64,000 bases of DNA from Candidatus Cloacimonadota bacterium (GTDB lineage Bacteria > Cloacimonadota > Cloacimonadia > Cloacimonadales > TCS61): the NCBI GenBank assembly GCA_021734835.1, contig JAIPIH010000003.1, forward strand, positions 62,001-126,000, in the 5' to 3' direction. Made by a program: the position numbers and the translations under genes. Of this stretch, positions 43,671 through 52,355 are shown one piece after another. Under the pieces are notes generated by a model that was not told the origin of the DNA, searched no databases, and saw nothing but the letters and a program-made list of their open reading frames with translations. Each line of letters starts with the position of its first letter. Position 1 is the first letter of the stretch.

Positions 43671-43697
43671 ATAGCAGACAAACCAGGGGAGTGCTAA
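43671..43697 (-). promoter_or_regulatory. CIRCE-like HrcA operator
   Basis: ATAGCAGAC-N9-GAGTGCTAA matches the CIRCE consensus TTAGCACTC-N9-GAGTGCTAA. The right arm is perfect and the left arm agrees at six of nine positions. It lies between hsp20 (minus) and the nitroreductase gene (plus), 68 bases before the hsp20 start, so it may control hsp20, the nitroreductase, or both. Confidence 0.75.
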
Positions 43698-43705
43698 TTT
43701 TCTTA

Positions 43706-43711
43706 TTGACA
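43706..43711 (+). promoter_or_regulatory. candidate promoter of the nitroreductase gene
   Basis: TTGACA followed after 16 bases by TAGATT is the best sigma70-like pair in the window. It starts nine bases after the CIRCE-like element. The start codon is 112 bases further. Confidence 0.5.
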
Positions 43712-43822
43712 TTGGTACAGATCTGATTAGATTTTGTTTTGTGAATTGGGAAAAGTGAAATATTAGTAAGTATTTAGATAGATTGTTAAGTGTTGATAAT
43801 ATGATAATTAAGCGGAGGACTA

Positions 43823-44329
43823 ATGCTGTTAAATGCTATTAAGAATCGTTATAGTGTAAGGAAATTCCAACATAAACCGGTGGAATTAGAAAAATTGAAC
43901 GAGATACTGGATGCTGCTCGGTTAGCGCCATCTGCGCGGAATGTACAGCCTTGTAAATTCGTTGTGATCAGTGATCCGCAAAAAAGGGAACAACTCACTA
44001 ATATCTGTAAAGGTCAAAAGTTTGTCTCAGATGCACCAGTTACAATTGCAATTTGTGCTGATAATACTGATTACACAATGACATGTGGTCAGAAAGCTTA
44101 TACAATTGATGCTGCTATTGCTGGTGAACACATTGTTTTGCAGGCTGTAGAACTGGGTTTGGGTTCCTGTTGGATAGGTGCTTTTTATCATGATAAATTA
44201 GCTGATTTGATAGCTCTACCGGAAGGTTACAAAATCGTTAGTTTGCTGCCAATTGGCTATCCTAATATCGGAAAACAAAAGCGCACCCTTAAACCTATAA
44301 ATGAGGTAGTAGTGCGGGATAGTTTTTAG
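43823..44329 (+). CDS. nitroreductase-family FMN oxidoreductase
   Basis: The 168-residue protein has the FMN phosphate motif RYSVRKF (about 9-15), PSARNVQP (about 37-44) and GLGSCWIGAF (about 113-122). This is the short nitroreductase form common in anaerobes. It reduces nitro compounds, quinones or flavins with NAD(P)H; the physiological substrate is unknown. GGAGG precedes the ATG. The CIRCE-like element just upstream hints at stress control. Confidence 0.88.
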   Translation: MLLNAIKNRYSVRKFQHKPVELEKLNEILDAARLAPSARNVQPCKFVVISDPQKREQLTNICKGQKFVSDAPVTIAICADNTDYTMTCGQKAYTIDAAIAGEHIVLQAVELGLGSCWIGAFYHDKLADLIALPEGYKIVSLLPIGYPNIGKQKRTLKPINEVVVRDSF

Positions 44330-44463
44330 AGAAAGAATAAGTTAATCCTGAGGAAACCGGCTTTTAGGCTATCTAATTTTTGGGTCTCAAATTTAGGTAA
44401 AAGATTTGTAACAATGTGAACGTAACAAAATTTACAAAAGATTATTGCTGGAGGTAGTAAATA

Positions 44464-47034
44464 ATGAATATTAATAGATTAACTTTAAAATCGCAGGAAG
44501 CGCTGGAAAAAGCACGTCTGGCAGCAGAAGAATTAGGTCATCAGGATATCAGCCCTTCCCACTTTCTTCTGGCTTTGATTAAGCAGGAAGAAGGTTTCAC
44601 CCGATCACTCTTAAAAAAGTTGGATATTGAAATTTCAGCGATAGAAAATGATCTTACGGCTTACCTGCAAAATCAATCTAAAATTGATAGTGTATATCAA
44701 ACCACACTGTCAAAAGAATTGAACGATGTCTTCAACCAGGCTGAAAAAGAAGCTGGTAACTTGCAGGATGAGTATGTGAGTGTGGAACATCTGCTGCTGG
44801 CTTTATTGGAAAAAGGCAAACTGCCCGTTTCATTAAATAAATATGATATTACAAAGGACAAGATCCTGAAAGTTCTAAAAGAGATCCGAGGAAATCAGAA
44901 AGTAAGTGATCAAAATCCGGAGGCTAAATATCAGGCTTTAGAAAAATATGCCCGTAATCTGACAAAATTAGCCCGTTTAGGAAAACTTGATCCTGTGATA
45001 GGACGGGATGATGAGATCAGAAGAACTATTCAAACATTATCAAGAAGACGCAAGAATAATCCCGTTCTTATTGGTGAACCGGGAGTGGGAAAGACCGCTA
45101 TTGCTGAAGGACTTGCACGTCGAGTTGTAGATCTGGACGTACCGGAAAATCTAAAACACAAGGATATCGTAGAATTGGACATGGGCTCACTTTTGGCAGG
45201 AGCAAAATTTAGAGGAGAATTTGAGGAGCGTTTGAAAGCAGTTTTGAAAGAAGTGGAAAAGGCCGAAGGTAAAATCATCCTCTTCATTGATGAGATCCAC
45301 ACAGTTGTAGGAGCAGGAGCAGCAGAAGGAGCAGTTGATGCTTCCAATATGCTTAAACCGGCTCTGGCGCGAGGGACACTGCACTGTATCGGTGCAACTA
45401 CTCTGGATGAATATCGTAAGTATATCGAGAAAGATGCGGCTTTAGAAAGACGTTTCCAGCCTGTCCTCATCGATGAGCCAAGTGTGGATGATACAATCTC
45501 TATTTTGCGGGGAATTAAAGAAAAATACGAAGTTCATCACGGAGTGCAGATCACCGATATCGCTCTAGTGTCAGCTGCTGTCCTCTCACATCGTTACATT
45601 TCGGATCGGTTCCTGCCGGATAAAGCAATCGATCTGATGGATGAAGCCTGTTCAAGCTTAAGGATGGAAATCGATTCTATGCCACAGGATCTGGAAATAG
45701 TTGAGCGAAAATTACGTCAGCTGGAAATCGAAAAACTTTCCCTGAACCGTGAAAAGGATAAAGCATCCAAAGAAAGAAAGGATCTGATTTCGGAAGAGAT
45801 GGCAAATTTGAAAGAGCAGCAATCCAGCTTGAGAGTGCGTTGGGAATTTGAAAAAGATCTCCTTAAACAGATCAGTGAACAATCCGAAAAGATAGATCAG
45901 ATAAAGGCAGAAGCTGAAATTGCCGAACGAGAAGGCGAGCTGGATAAAGTTTCCCGACTTAAATACGGCGATCTTGTAGAAAAACAAAAACAATTTGATG
46001 AATTGAAAGCAAAAGTGCAATCAATTCCTAAAGATGAACAATTGCTCAAAGAAGTTGTAGATGAAGAAATGATCGCAGAAGTAGTGGCAAAATGGACCGG
46101 AATTCCGGTGGCTAAACTAATGCAGAGCGAACTGGCAAAATTGGTGAAAATGGAAGATGTACTTTCCAACCGTGTTGTAGGCCAGATGGAAGGAATTGTT
46201 GCACTTTCCAATGCAATTCGCCGCTCCCGCAGCGGACTTTCCGATGCTGATAAGCCTATCGGTTCTTTTCTGTTCATGGGTCCGACCGGTGTGGGTAAAA
46301 CAGAACTGGCAAAAACTCTGGCAGAATTTATGTTTGATTCTGATAAGGCGATCATCCGCATTGATATGAGTGAATTTATGGAAAAACATTCCGTTGCCAG
46401 ATTGATCGGAGCTCCTCCCGGCTATGTTGGCTATGAAGAAGGTGGTTACCTAACGGAAGCTGTTCGTCGTAAACCGTATTCCATCATTCTTTTGGATGAG
46501 ATAGAAAAAGCTCATCATGATGTCTTCAACATCCTGCTGCAGATTTTGGATGACGGACGTTTGACCGATGGGAAAGGACGTACTGTCGATTTTAAAAATA
46601 CCGTTATCATTATGACTTCTAACGTCGCTTCTCAGTTCATTTATGAAATGGGTGATAAATCTGAAGAGGAGATTAAAGTTAGTTTGAAGGAAGCTCTGCA
46701 GCAGTATTTCCGCCCGGAATTTCTCAACCGTCTGGACGATATTATCGTCTTTCATAGGTTGGATAAAGAGCAGATCCGCCGTATTGTTGAATTACAGTTG
46801 AACATTCTGAATAAACGATTGAAAGATAAATACATTGAATTAGAATTTACCGAAGCAGCTCTGGATAAACTCACCGAACTCGGTTTCGATCCGCAGTTTG
46901 GCGCACGACCGCTGAAACGCGTAATTCAAAAAGAAATTGAAAACCGATTGGCTATCGAACTGCTGGAAGGCAACATATTACCAAATAAGAAGATCAAGTT
47001 CGATGTGGAAAGGGATGGATTTAAGTTTAGGTAA
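44464..47034 (+). CDS. clpB: ClpB disaggregase
   Basis: The 856-residue AAA+ protein has an N-domain of two Clp repeats (about 1-145). AAA1 carries Walker [10 protein letters not shown] (about 204) and [18 protein letters not shown], followed by the coiled M-domain (about 400-530). AAA2 has GPTGVGKTE (about 606) and ends with a conserved C-terminal domain. It works with DnaK to dissolve aggregates. The codons look richer in G+C than those of neighbours, perhaps from high expression. No clear CIRCE element was seen upstream; GGAGG precedes the ATG. Confidence 0.96.
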   Translation: MNINRLTLKSQEALEKARLAAEELGHQDISPSHFLLALIKQEEGFTRSLLKKLDIEISAIENDLTAYLQNQSKIDSVYQTTLSKELNDVFNQAEKEAGNLQDEYVSVEHLLLALLEKGKLPVSLNKYDITKDKILKVLKEIRGNQKVSDQNPEAKYQALEKYARNLTKLARLGKLDPVIGRDDEIRRTIQTLSRRRKNNPVLIGEPGVGKTAIAEGLARRVVDLDVPENLKHKDIVELDMGSLLAGAKFRGEFEERLKAVLKEVEKAEGKIILFIDEIHTVVGAGAAEGAVDASNMLKPALARGTLHCIGATTLDEYRKYIEKDAALERRFQPVLIDEPSVDDTISILRGIKEKYEVHHGVQITDIALVSAAVLSHRYISDRFLPDKAIDLMDEACSSLRMEIDSMPQDLEIVERKLRQLEIEKLSLNREKDKASKERKDLISEEMANLKEQQSSLRVRWEFEKDLLKQISEQSEKIDQIKAEAEIAEREGELDKVSRLKYGDLVEKQKQFDELKAKVQSIPKDEQLLKEVVDEEMIAEVVAKWTGIPVAKLMQSELAKLVKMEDVLSNRVVGQMEGIVALSNAIRRSRSGLSDADKPIGSFLFMGPTGVGKTELAKTLAEFMFDSDKAIIRIDMSEFMEKHSVARLIGAPPGYVGYEEGGYLTEAVRRKPYSIILLDEIEKAHHDVFNILLQILDDGRLTDGKGRTVDFKNTVIIMTSNVASQFIYEMGDKSEEEIKVSLKEALQQYFRPEFLNRLDDIIVFHRLDKEQIRRIVELQLNILNKRLKDKYIELEFTEAALDKLTELGFDPQFGARPLKRVIQKEIENRLAIELLEGNILPNKKIKFDVERDGFKFR

Positions 47035-47191
47035 AAATCCATCTAAAATATTCCTACTAACAGGGTGGAAAGTAGAGAAGAAAGAAGATAAGTTTTAAAG
47101 AGACACAGAAAATGGCGTTTCTATAAATTTTTAATAACAACCTTTACGTATCCAACTCTTAGATAAAAAAATCACATAATTATAAAACATT

Positions 47192-47211
47192 TGATACCAC
47201 AAACGGTATCA
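47192..47211 (-). repeat. inverted repeat after clpB and the GNAT gene
   Basis: TGATACC-ACAAAC-GGTATCA forms a seven-base stem four bases beyond the GNAT stop codon. A loose T-rich stretch follows on the minus strand. It may be a weak terminator. Confidence 0.5.
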
Positions 47212-47214
47212 TAG

Positions 47215-48024
47215 TCATTGTTTTTTTATTTTTTTATGTTTCAACCTTTCCACCCTCTCCCGTATCATCTTCACCGTAACTTCATAACTCGGTGGTGGTC
47301 CCAAATTTATTTCTTCATCATCTATGTAAATAGCGTCGGTAATTCCCCATTCTTTGATGATTTCCGGTTTCAAAGTTTTGATTATTATGAATTCTACTTC
47401 GTCACCAAATTCGGCAGCAGCTTTCCGGAAATTATTGAATCCAACCAGATAAGCTGTGCACCAGCCATTCAAAAAAGCTGTAATAGTTACTTTACCAGGA
47501 ACTTTTTTCGGTTTCTTCTTCGCATGACGCCATTTTGGCGGTTTTACATCATCTGTAAGAGGTTTCCAGATCAGTTCCTGAATTGCAATTTTATCAACTG
47601 TTTTGTAGCCATATTTTTTGTAAAATGCAGACGGCATCCAGAACGGTTCGGAAAGTCCCCAGGCAGCAATTCCTTTTGCACCTAGTTTTTTCATATCATC
47701 TTCAGCAGCATTTAAAAGTGCTTTTCCAAAACTCTTCTGTTGCCGGAAACCGATACCTTTATCTTTATATCCAAAAACCCAGATGCATGCGATAATATAA
47801 ATTCCTTCACCTTCAATAAAGGAATATTCAGCTGGTAGATACTGGATCAAACCGCTCACCGCTCCGTCATCATCTATAGCTAGCTTGGCATGCATTCCAC
47901 GCAATTTCATGAAATCATACCACTCACGTTTATAAATTGCAGCCGTTGTCATTTCTTCCGACCATTCTTCAAAGCAGCAAGCGAAAGTAGGGTAATATTT
48001 TTCATTCAAATCTACAATTTTCAT
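47215..48024 (-). CDS. GNAT acetyltransferase with a thioredoxin-like C-terminal domain
   Basis: The 269-residue protein has an N-terminal GNAT domain (about 1-155). Acetyl-CoA binding is suggested by the RQQKSFGKALLNAAEDDMKK loop and WMPSAFYKKYGYKTV. A linker (about 160-175, rich in Lys and Pro) joins a C-terminal domain (about 176-265) like the YoaP tail. There VTITAFLNGWC has a single Cys at the thioredoxin-fold active-site position, and GPPPSYE follows. Substrate unknown. Confidence 0.72.
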   Translation of the reverse strand: MKIVDLNEKYYPTFACCFEEWSEEMTTAAIYKREWYDFMKLRGMHAKLAIDDDGAVSGLIQYLPAEYSFIEGEGIYIIACIWVFGYKDKGIGFRQQKSFGKALLNAAEDDMKKLGAKGIAAWGLSEPFWMPSAFYKKYGYKTVDKIAIQELIWKPLTDDVKPPKWRHAKKKPKKVPGKVTITAFLNGWCTAYLVGFNNFRKAAAEFGDEVEFIIIKTLKPEIIKEWGITDAIYIDDEEINLGPPPSYEVTVKMIRERVERLKHKKIKKQ

Positions 48025-48037
48025 TATCTACTCCAAT

Positions 48038-48063
48038 AAAAAACTCCCAGAATCCGGGAGTTA
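48038..48063 (-). terminator. intrinsic terminator of the unknown gene at 48098
   Basis: Stem AACTCCC / GGGAGTT with a seven-base loop is followed on the minus strand by TTTTTT. Confidence 0.88.
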
Positions 48064-48097
48064 TTATAATTTAAATATTTACAGATGATACTGTAAA

Positions 48098-49156
48098 TCA
48101 AAAGTCTTTTAGTTTCATCATCCAGAAAGTAGATTCAAGGGCGAGTCCGTCTTTGGTTCTCCTGTTTTCTCCCAGTCCCATATGTGATCCATTAATGAAA
48201 TAAGAATTATTTTGTTCTTTTAAATATTCTTTTGGAAAAAGATAAGTACCATCTTTGCGTTTAAATTGTTCTAAATGGGAAAGACAATTTTTGTACCAAT
48301 TACTCTGCCGTGCAACTTTAAAAGGACTCATCAGGATCATTCTTGTGATCAAATTCTGTTTTTCAAAATCGCTCATTTCGAAGCTTTTATATCCAGGAAG
48401 CCAAACGTTCCAACCTAATACAGTATAACGTTTTACGCCTGCCATAACAATTCCGTAGCCTTCGGGAAAATCCTGATATTTTTTATTTAAGATATAAGAG
48501 ATGATATGATCGATCTCTTTGGGGAATTCCTCGTAGAATGCTGAGAAAGCGAAGAGATCATGAATCCATGGTAAGGAAAATTTCCCATCGAGATATAGTT
48601 CCGGATCGATGAATGGATGTTTTTTAAAAGCAGATGAGATTCCTTTATAGTTTGCTTTATCCGCAAAAATGGAAAAATTATTGTCCTTTGTAAAATCGTA
48701 GATCCTTTGGATACGTTCGCGCATAAAGCTGGCAACCGGTTCCACATCTTTAAAACCTGAAGCAGAAAGAAAAGATGCGATTAAATTTTCGTAAAAATAA
48801 TCGATCGGATTAGCGATAGGTTCATCTGAAATACTTTCCAAACTTTCTTTCAGCCATTTTACGTATGATTTTGAGGAATCCTCTAATTTATTGAATCCTG
48901 CCTTGATCCCCATAAAAATTAACTTGCCCATAGCATTTTCAAAGCAGTAGTCATAACTTCCATGTATATAATTCAGTCTGCGTTTATCTTTCAGACACTT
49001 CATCCAGTAATGAGCTTTTGAGGTTTTCATTAACTGCGTTCTGAGAGAAGATATATTGTAATCAGTTTTATCATCGACCATTTCTGTGGCTGTGCGGTAG
49101 CGAATGACTGCATCACCATTTTCAAATAACCAGTCTACCATATCATTACGGTTCAT
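48098..49156 (-). CDS. unknown helical protein, possibly an alpha/alpha toroid
   Basis: The 352-residue protein begins DWLFENGDAVIRYRTATEMV and is rich in aromatic and charged helices, without signal or membrane segments. Repeated helical pairs and short motifs such as YGIVMAGVKRYTVLGWNVWLPG and the end KDGLALESTFWMMKL suggest a prenyltransferase or terpenoid-cyclase-like toroid fold. That is a weak structural guess. It is a single-gene unit with TTGACA upstream and a hairpin terminator. Confidence 0.6.
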   Translation of the reverse strand: MNRNDMVDWLFENGDAVIRYRTATEMVDDKTDYNISSLRTQLMKTSKAHYWMKCLKDKRRLNYIHGSYDYCFENAMGKLIFMGIKAGFNKLEDSSKSYVKWLKESLESISDEPIANPIDYFYENLIASFLSASGFKDVEPVASFMRERIQRIYDFTKDNNFSIFADKANYKGISSAFKKHPFIDPELYLDGKFSLPWIHDLFAFSAFYEEFPKEIDHIISYILNKKYQDFPEGYGIVMAGVKRYTVLGWNVWLPGYKSFEMSDFEKQNLITRMILMSPFKVARQSNWYKNCLSHLEQFKRKDGTYLFPKEYLKEQNNSYFINGSHMGLGENRRTKDGLALESTFWMMKLKDF

Positions 49157-49217
49157 TTGAACTTCCTTAATACTCTTATTTTATAGCTATATTGTATTCA
49201 AAAAAATATAGTGATAA

Positions 49218-49223
49218 TGTCAA
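49218..49223 (-). promoter_or_regulatory. candidate -35 hexamer of the unknown gene at 48098
   Basis: TTGACA on the minus strand lies 62 bases before the start at 49156. It abuts the terminator of the next gene upstream. Confidence 0.4.
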
Positions 49224-49224
49224 T

Positions 49225-49250
49225 AAAAAAAGAGGTGGAAGGTTCCACCC
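49225..49250 (-). terminator. intrinsic terminator of the large secreted protein gene
   Basis: GGTGGAA-GG-TTCCACC (49234-49249) is followed on the minus strand by TCTTTTTTT. Confidence 0.88.
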
Positions 49251-49281
49251 CTGTACTTTCTGACTGTCTAACTGCTAGTCT

Positions 49282-52170
49282 TTACTTTAACAAAATGCTC
49301 TTTTTAGATGATATATAATTATCTGCTTTTAAATTATAAAAGTAAATTCCAGAAGAGACAGTTTTATTGTTATCATTCTTACCATCCCATATAACGTTGT
49401 AATTTGATGGTGATAAGTTTTGATCAATCAGTGTTTTTATCAACTGCCCCTTGATGTTATAAATTTTCAAAGTAACCCTGCTTTCTTTTTTGACAATGAA
49501 ATTAATTGAAGTTTCAGGATTAAAAGGATTGGGAAAATTACCAAGTAATTCTGCTGTAAGCTCTGGAACATCTATAGTGTTGTTGGGCGAAGAAGAAGCT
49601 ACTTCACCACCGGAAATACATTTTACAGTCCCGTCTCTGGCTCCCAATACCATTTCCCAAGAACCGTCGTTAGCAATATCTGGGATTCCGGAAATTGCGT
49701 CAACTGCTGAGGGAGCTGGTGTTTGAGAAAGGATTTCACCGCTAGAGCCGTCTAGGAAATAACCAAAATTACTGCCAAACAATGTCCCCCAAACTACGTC
49801 ATTGATACCGTCACCTGTAATATCACCTATTTTATCAACAACCCAGGGTTGATCTGCAACAGGTTGAAGCCAAATATTGTTTCCGTTATAGCCATCTATG
49901 ACAATTGCATTGTCCTGGGAACTTCTGGCGATCGCTATGTCAGGATGATCATCTCCGTTAACATCACTCAATTTTTCAAATCTGATAATTAATCCAAGTC
50001 CGATCGCTCCATTCCATTCAACGACGCCGTTATAGGAATCAATACCATAATAATTGCCGCCAAAATCTCCGGCAACAACATCGTTTATAGCATTTCCCGA
50101 AAAATCATCAACTTCTGCTAATGCCCAAACAGAACTGCCTCCGGTTGTAAATTCCCACAATTGAGAACCATCAGAACCATCAATGCCCCAAACCTTTCCT
50201 TCTGTTTCACCTGAGTTAGAACCGCCTCCGATTGCATCAGGAATGCCGTCATTAGTAATATCAGAAATTCCGATACAGCTGAATTTTGGTCCGGATACAT
50301 AGAAATCCCAGATAACAGCTCCCGATATTCCATCTAAACAGAATACCCTTTGAGGACCGGTTCCTGTACCATCGTTTCCAGTAGCTGCCAGTACATCTAG
50401 AATTTCATCACTATTAAAATCATAAGAAGAATCAACTTGATAAACCCAACCTCCACTGCCGTAAACAGAAGTATTATAAGTCCATATTATCTCGCCGGAT
50501 CTACCGGAAATTGTATAGATAGATCGATCTCCGCCAGTAGTACCGACAACAATATCTTTGTATTCATCTTCATCCATATCATCAGTTATTGTTAAACCGT
50601 TTTGTGAATATATATTGCCTGAAGTGATTTCAAATTCCCAAATTATATCCGCAATACCGGAAGAATTTCCATTGAAGCATCTAACATAGTTGTCTTCTGA
50701 ACAAATGATGATATCATCTATCCCATCACCATTAATATCCGATATAGGCGCCATTGCTTTGGGTGAATTATCGTATCCTGTATCGATCTGAAATTGCCAA
50801 AGTTCCTGGCCGATAGGATATGCTGATCCGTCTCCGGTACCGGTTAAGTCAAGAGTTACCATTGGTGTTATTGCATCGTTACTATGGATAATGGAAGTGG
50901 AATTATAAATAATTGCTTCTTCTGGCTGGAACCAGATCCGCAGATCATAATTTTCTGCAGGATCAATAAACAGAGGCAATTCTATATTATCGCTAATAAA
51001 AAACTGTGCTTCTTCAAATTCAATTTCACTGATTTCCAAAACCTCGTCACCTTGATTAGTTACCTGAATGTAGTTACCTGTAACTGCATTAACTCTAACT
51101 AATCCATAATTAATAGAAGTTTGAGAAAGTACAATGTGCGGACCATCATTTAAACCATAACCACTTAAAGTTATCTCTTCACTAGGATGAACCGGATCAT
51201 TGGATATGATCTCTAACATGCTTTCATAAGCTCCCCAGGATGATGGTTCGAAGAAAATTGTCAGGTTTTCTGTTTCACCGGGCAGAACAGTAAATGGTAA
51301 TGTTTCATCTGAGTAAAAATCAGTTATTGAGAAGTTGAGTTCACTTATGCTTAGATCCGCTATACCTGTATTTGAAACTGGAAGTTCTACAGAGGTCGGT
51401 GATCCAATTGTTGTATTTCCAAAATCATAATCTTCCCATCCTAATTGAATGACTGGTGCTCCTGTCCCGCCAAGATCAACTTTATAAAGATAATCAAAGC
51501 CGCCGGCACCGTTATCGCAGTACCAGAGATATTGACCATCATAAACAATGCCGGCAGGGTCAACACCTTCAGATGCATAAGAATCAATTAACGTCCCAGT
51601 TACCGGATCGAGGCAATAAAGTGTATCACCCCAATAATCAGCCATCCATAAATTATCATTTTCTAGACACAGATCCCATGGTTGCTGATCAGGAGCAGTA
51701 AATTGCTGTAGAATATTTCCGGTATTATCTACTTTATAGATTTCACCATCAGGATCGTAATAGGCAGCAACCCAAAAATCTCCATTATCATGGGCAATAC
51801 CAGACATGTAATGAGCAGGAAGATCAAACTCAGATAAAATTGCTCCTGAATTAATATCTAGTTCAATAGCGCTAGCTGGTACAGATGGGCTGGTTACATG
51901 ATCAGTTATCCATAAGTTAGATCCGTCCCAGGTCATACCGAAGCTGTCTCCGATTGCAGCATTGGAAAATTGCAGTAGATACGAGCCGTCTTCCGGATCT
52001 ATTCGATAAACCTCATCCCCGTTTGCACCATAGATCCCGCAATATAGATAAGTACCATCAAAAGCTAGACCGGATGCACCTTCCGGTATGGAAAAGGTTT
52101 GTACAACAGTCCATTCTGCATTTAAGAGAACTGCACAAAATATAATTGATAAAAGTAAAATTTTTTTCAT
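49282..52170 (-). CDS. large secreted FG-GAP/PQQ-repeat protein with sorting tail
   Basis: The 962-residue protein has a signal peptide (MKKILLLSIIFCAVLLNA) and an N-terminal beta-propeller-like region (about 20-230; repeated DGxYLW motifs). Two Hydin/choice-of-anchor-D Ig domains follow (about 235-450). A propeller (about 455-870) has about eight Ca2+-loop repeats (DINGDGIDDI, DINGD-like DVNGDDHPDI, DITGDGINDV). The end, NFPNPFNPETSINF followed by IYNIKGQLIKTL and SGIYFYNLKA, is the FlgD-like/type IX-type sorting domain. It is probably exported to the cell surface. Role unknown; adhesion or polymer binding is possible. Confidence 0.85.
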   Translation of the reverse strand: MKKILLLSIIFCAVLLNAEWTVVQTFSIPEGASGLAFDGTYLYCGIYGANGDEVYRIDPEDGSYLLQFSNAAIGDSFGMTWDGSNLWITDHVTSPSVPASAIELDINSGAILSEFDLPAHYMSGIAHDNGDFWVAAYYDPDGEIYKVDNTGNILQQFTAPDQQPWDLCLENDNLWMADYWGDTLYCLDPVTGTLIDSYASEGVDPAGIVYDGQYLWYCDNGAGGFDYLYKVDLGGTGAPVIQLGWEDYDFGNTTIGSPTSVELPVSNTGIADLSISELNFSITDFYSDETLPFTVLPGETENLTIFFEPSSWGAYESMLEIISNDPVHPSEEITLSGYGLNDGPHIVLSQTSINYGLVRVNAVTGNYIQVTNQGDEVLEISEIEFEEAQFFISDNIELPLFIDPAENYDLRIWFQPEEAIIYNSTSIIHSNDAITPMVTLDLTGTGDGSAYPIGQELWQFQIDTGYDNSPKAMAPISDINGDGIDDIIICSEDNYVRCFNGNSSGIADIIWEFEITSGNIYSQNGLTITDDMDEDEYKDIVVGTTGGDRSIYTISGRSGEIIWTYNTSVYGSGGWVYQVDSSYDFNSDEILDVLAATGNDGTGTGPQRVFCLDGISGAVIWDFYVSGPKFSCIGISDITNDGIPDAIGGGSNSGETEGKVWGIDGSDGSQLWEFTTGGSSVWALAEVDDFSGNAINDVVAGDFGGNYYGIDSYNGVVEWNGAIGLGLIIRFEKLSDVNGDDHPDIAIARSSQDNAIVIDGYNGNNIWLQPVADQPWVVDKIGDITGDGINDVVWGTLFGSNFGYFLDGSSGEILSQTPAPSAVDAISGIPDIANDGSWEMVLGARDGTVKCISGGEVASSSPNNTIDVPELTAELLGNFPNPFNPETSINFIVKKESRVTLKIYNIKGQLIKTLIDQNLSPSNYNVIWDGKNDNNKTVSSGIYFYNLKADNYISSKKSILLK

Positions 52171-52229
52171 AGCTTCCTCCTTTTATTGCCATTTAGTAAC
52201 TAAATATACGAAAGATTAACTACATTTGA

Positions 52230-52235
52230 TGTCAA
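52230..52235 (-). promoter_or_regulatory. candidate -35 hexamer of the large secreted protein gene
   Basis: TTGACA on the minus strand lies 60 bases before the start codon at 52170. No TATAAT is seen at 17 bases. Confidence 0.4.
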
Positions 52236-52355
52236 GCAGATATTAAAAGATAAAATAAAATATTTTTTTCTGGACGTAAAGTAGTTATATTAATAATTAT
52301 ATTAGTAATGTAAAAAAAATTGTTCTGCCATGATTCGTAAAATTTTGGAGGAAAT

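Noticed and set aside
45030-46361. Several antisense open frames of 65-154 codons opposite clpB
   Set aside because: They mirror the codon pattern of clpB, lack ribosome sites and encode low-complexity Ser/Phe-rich strings; they are shadows of the real gene.
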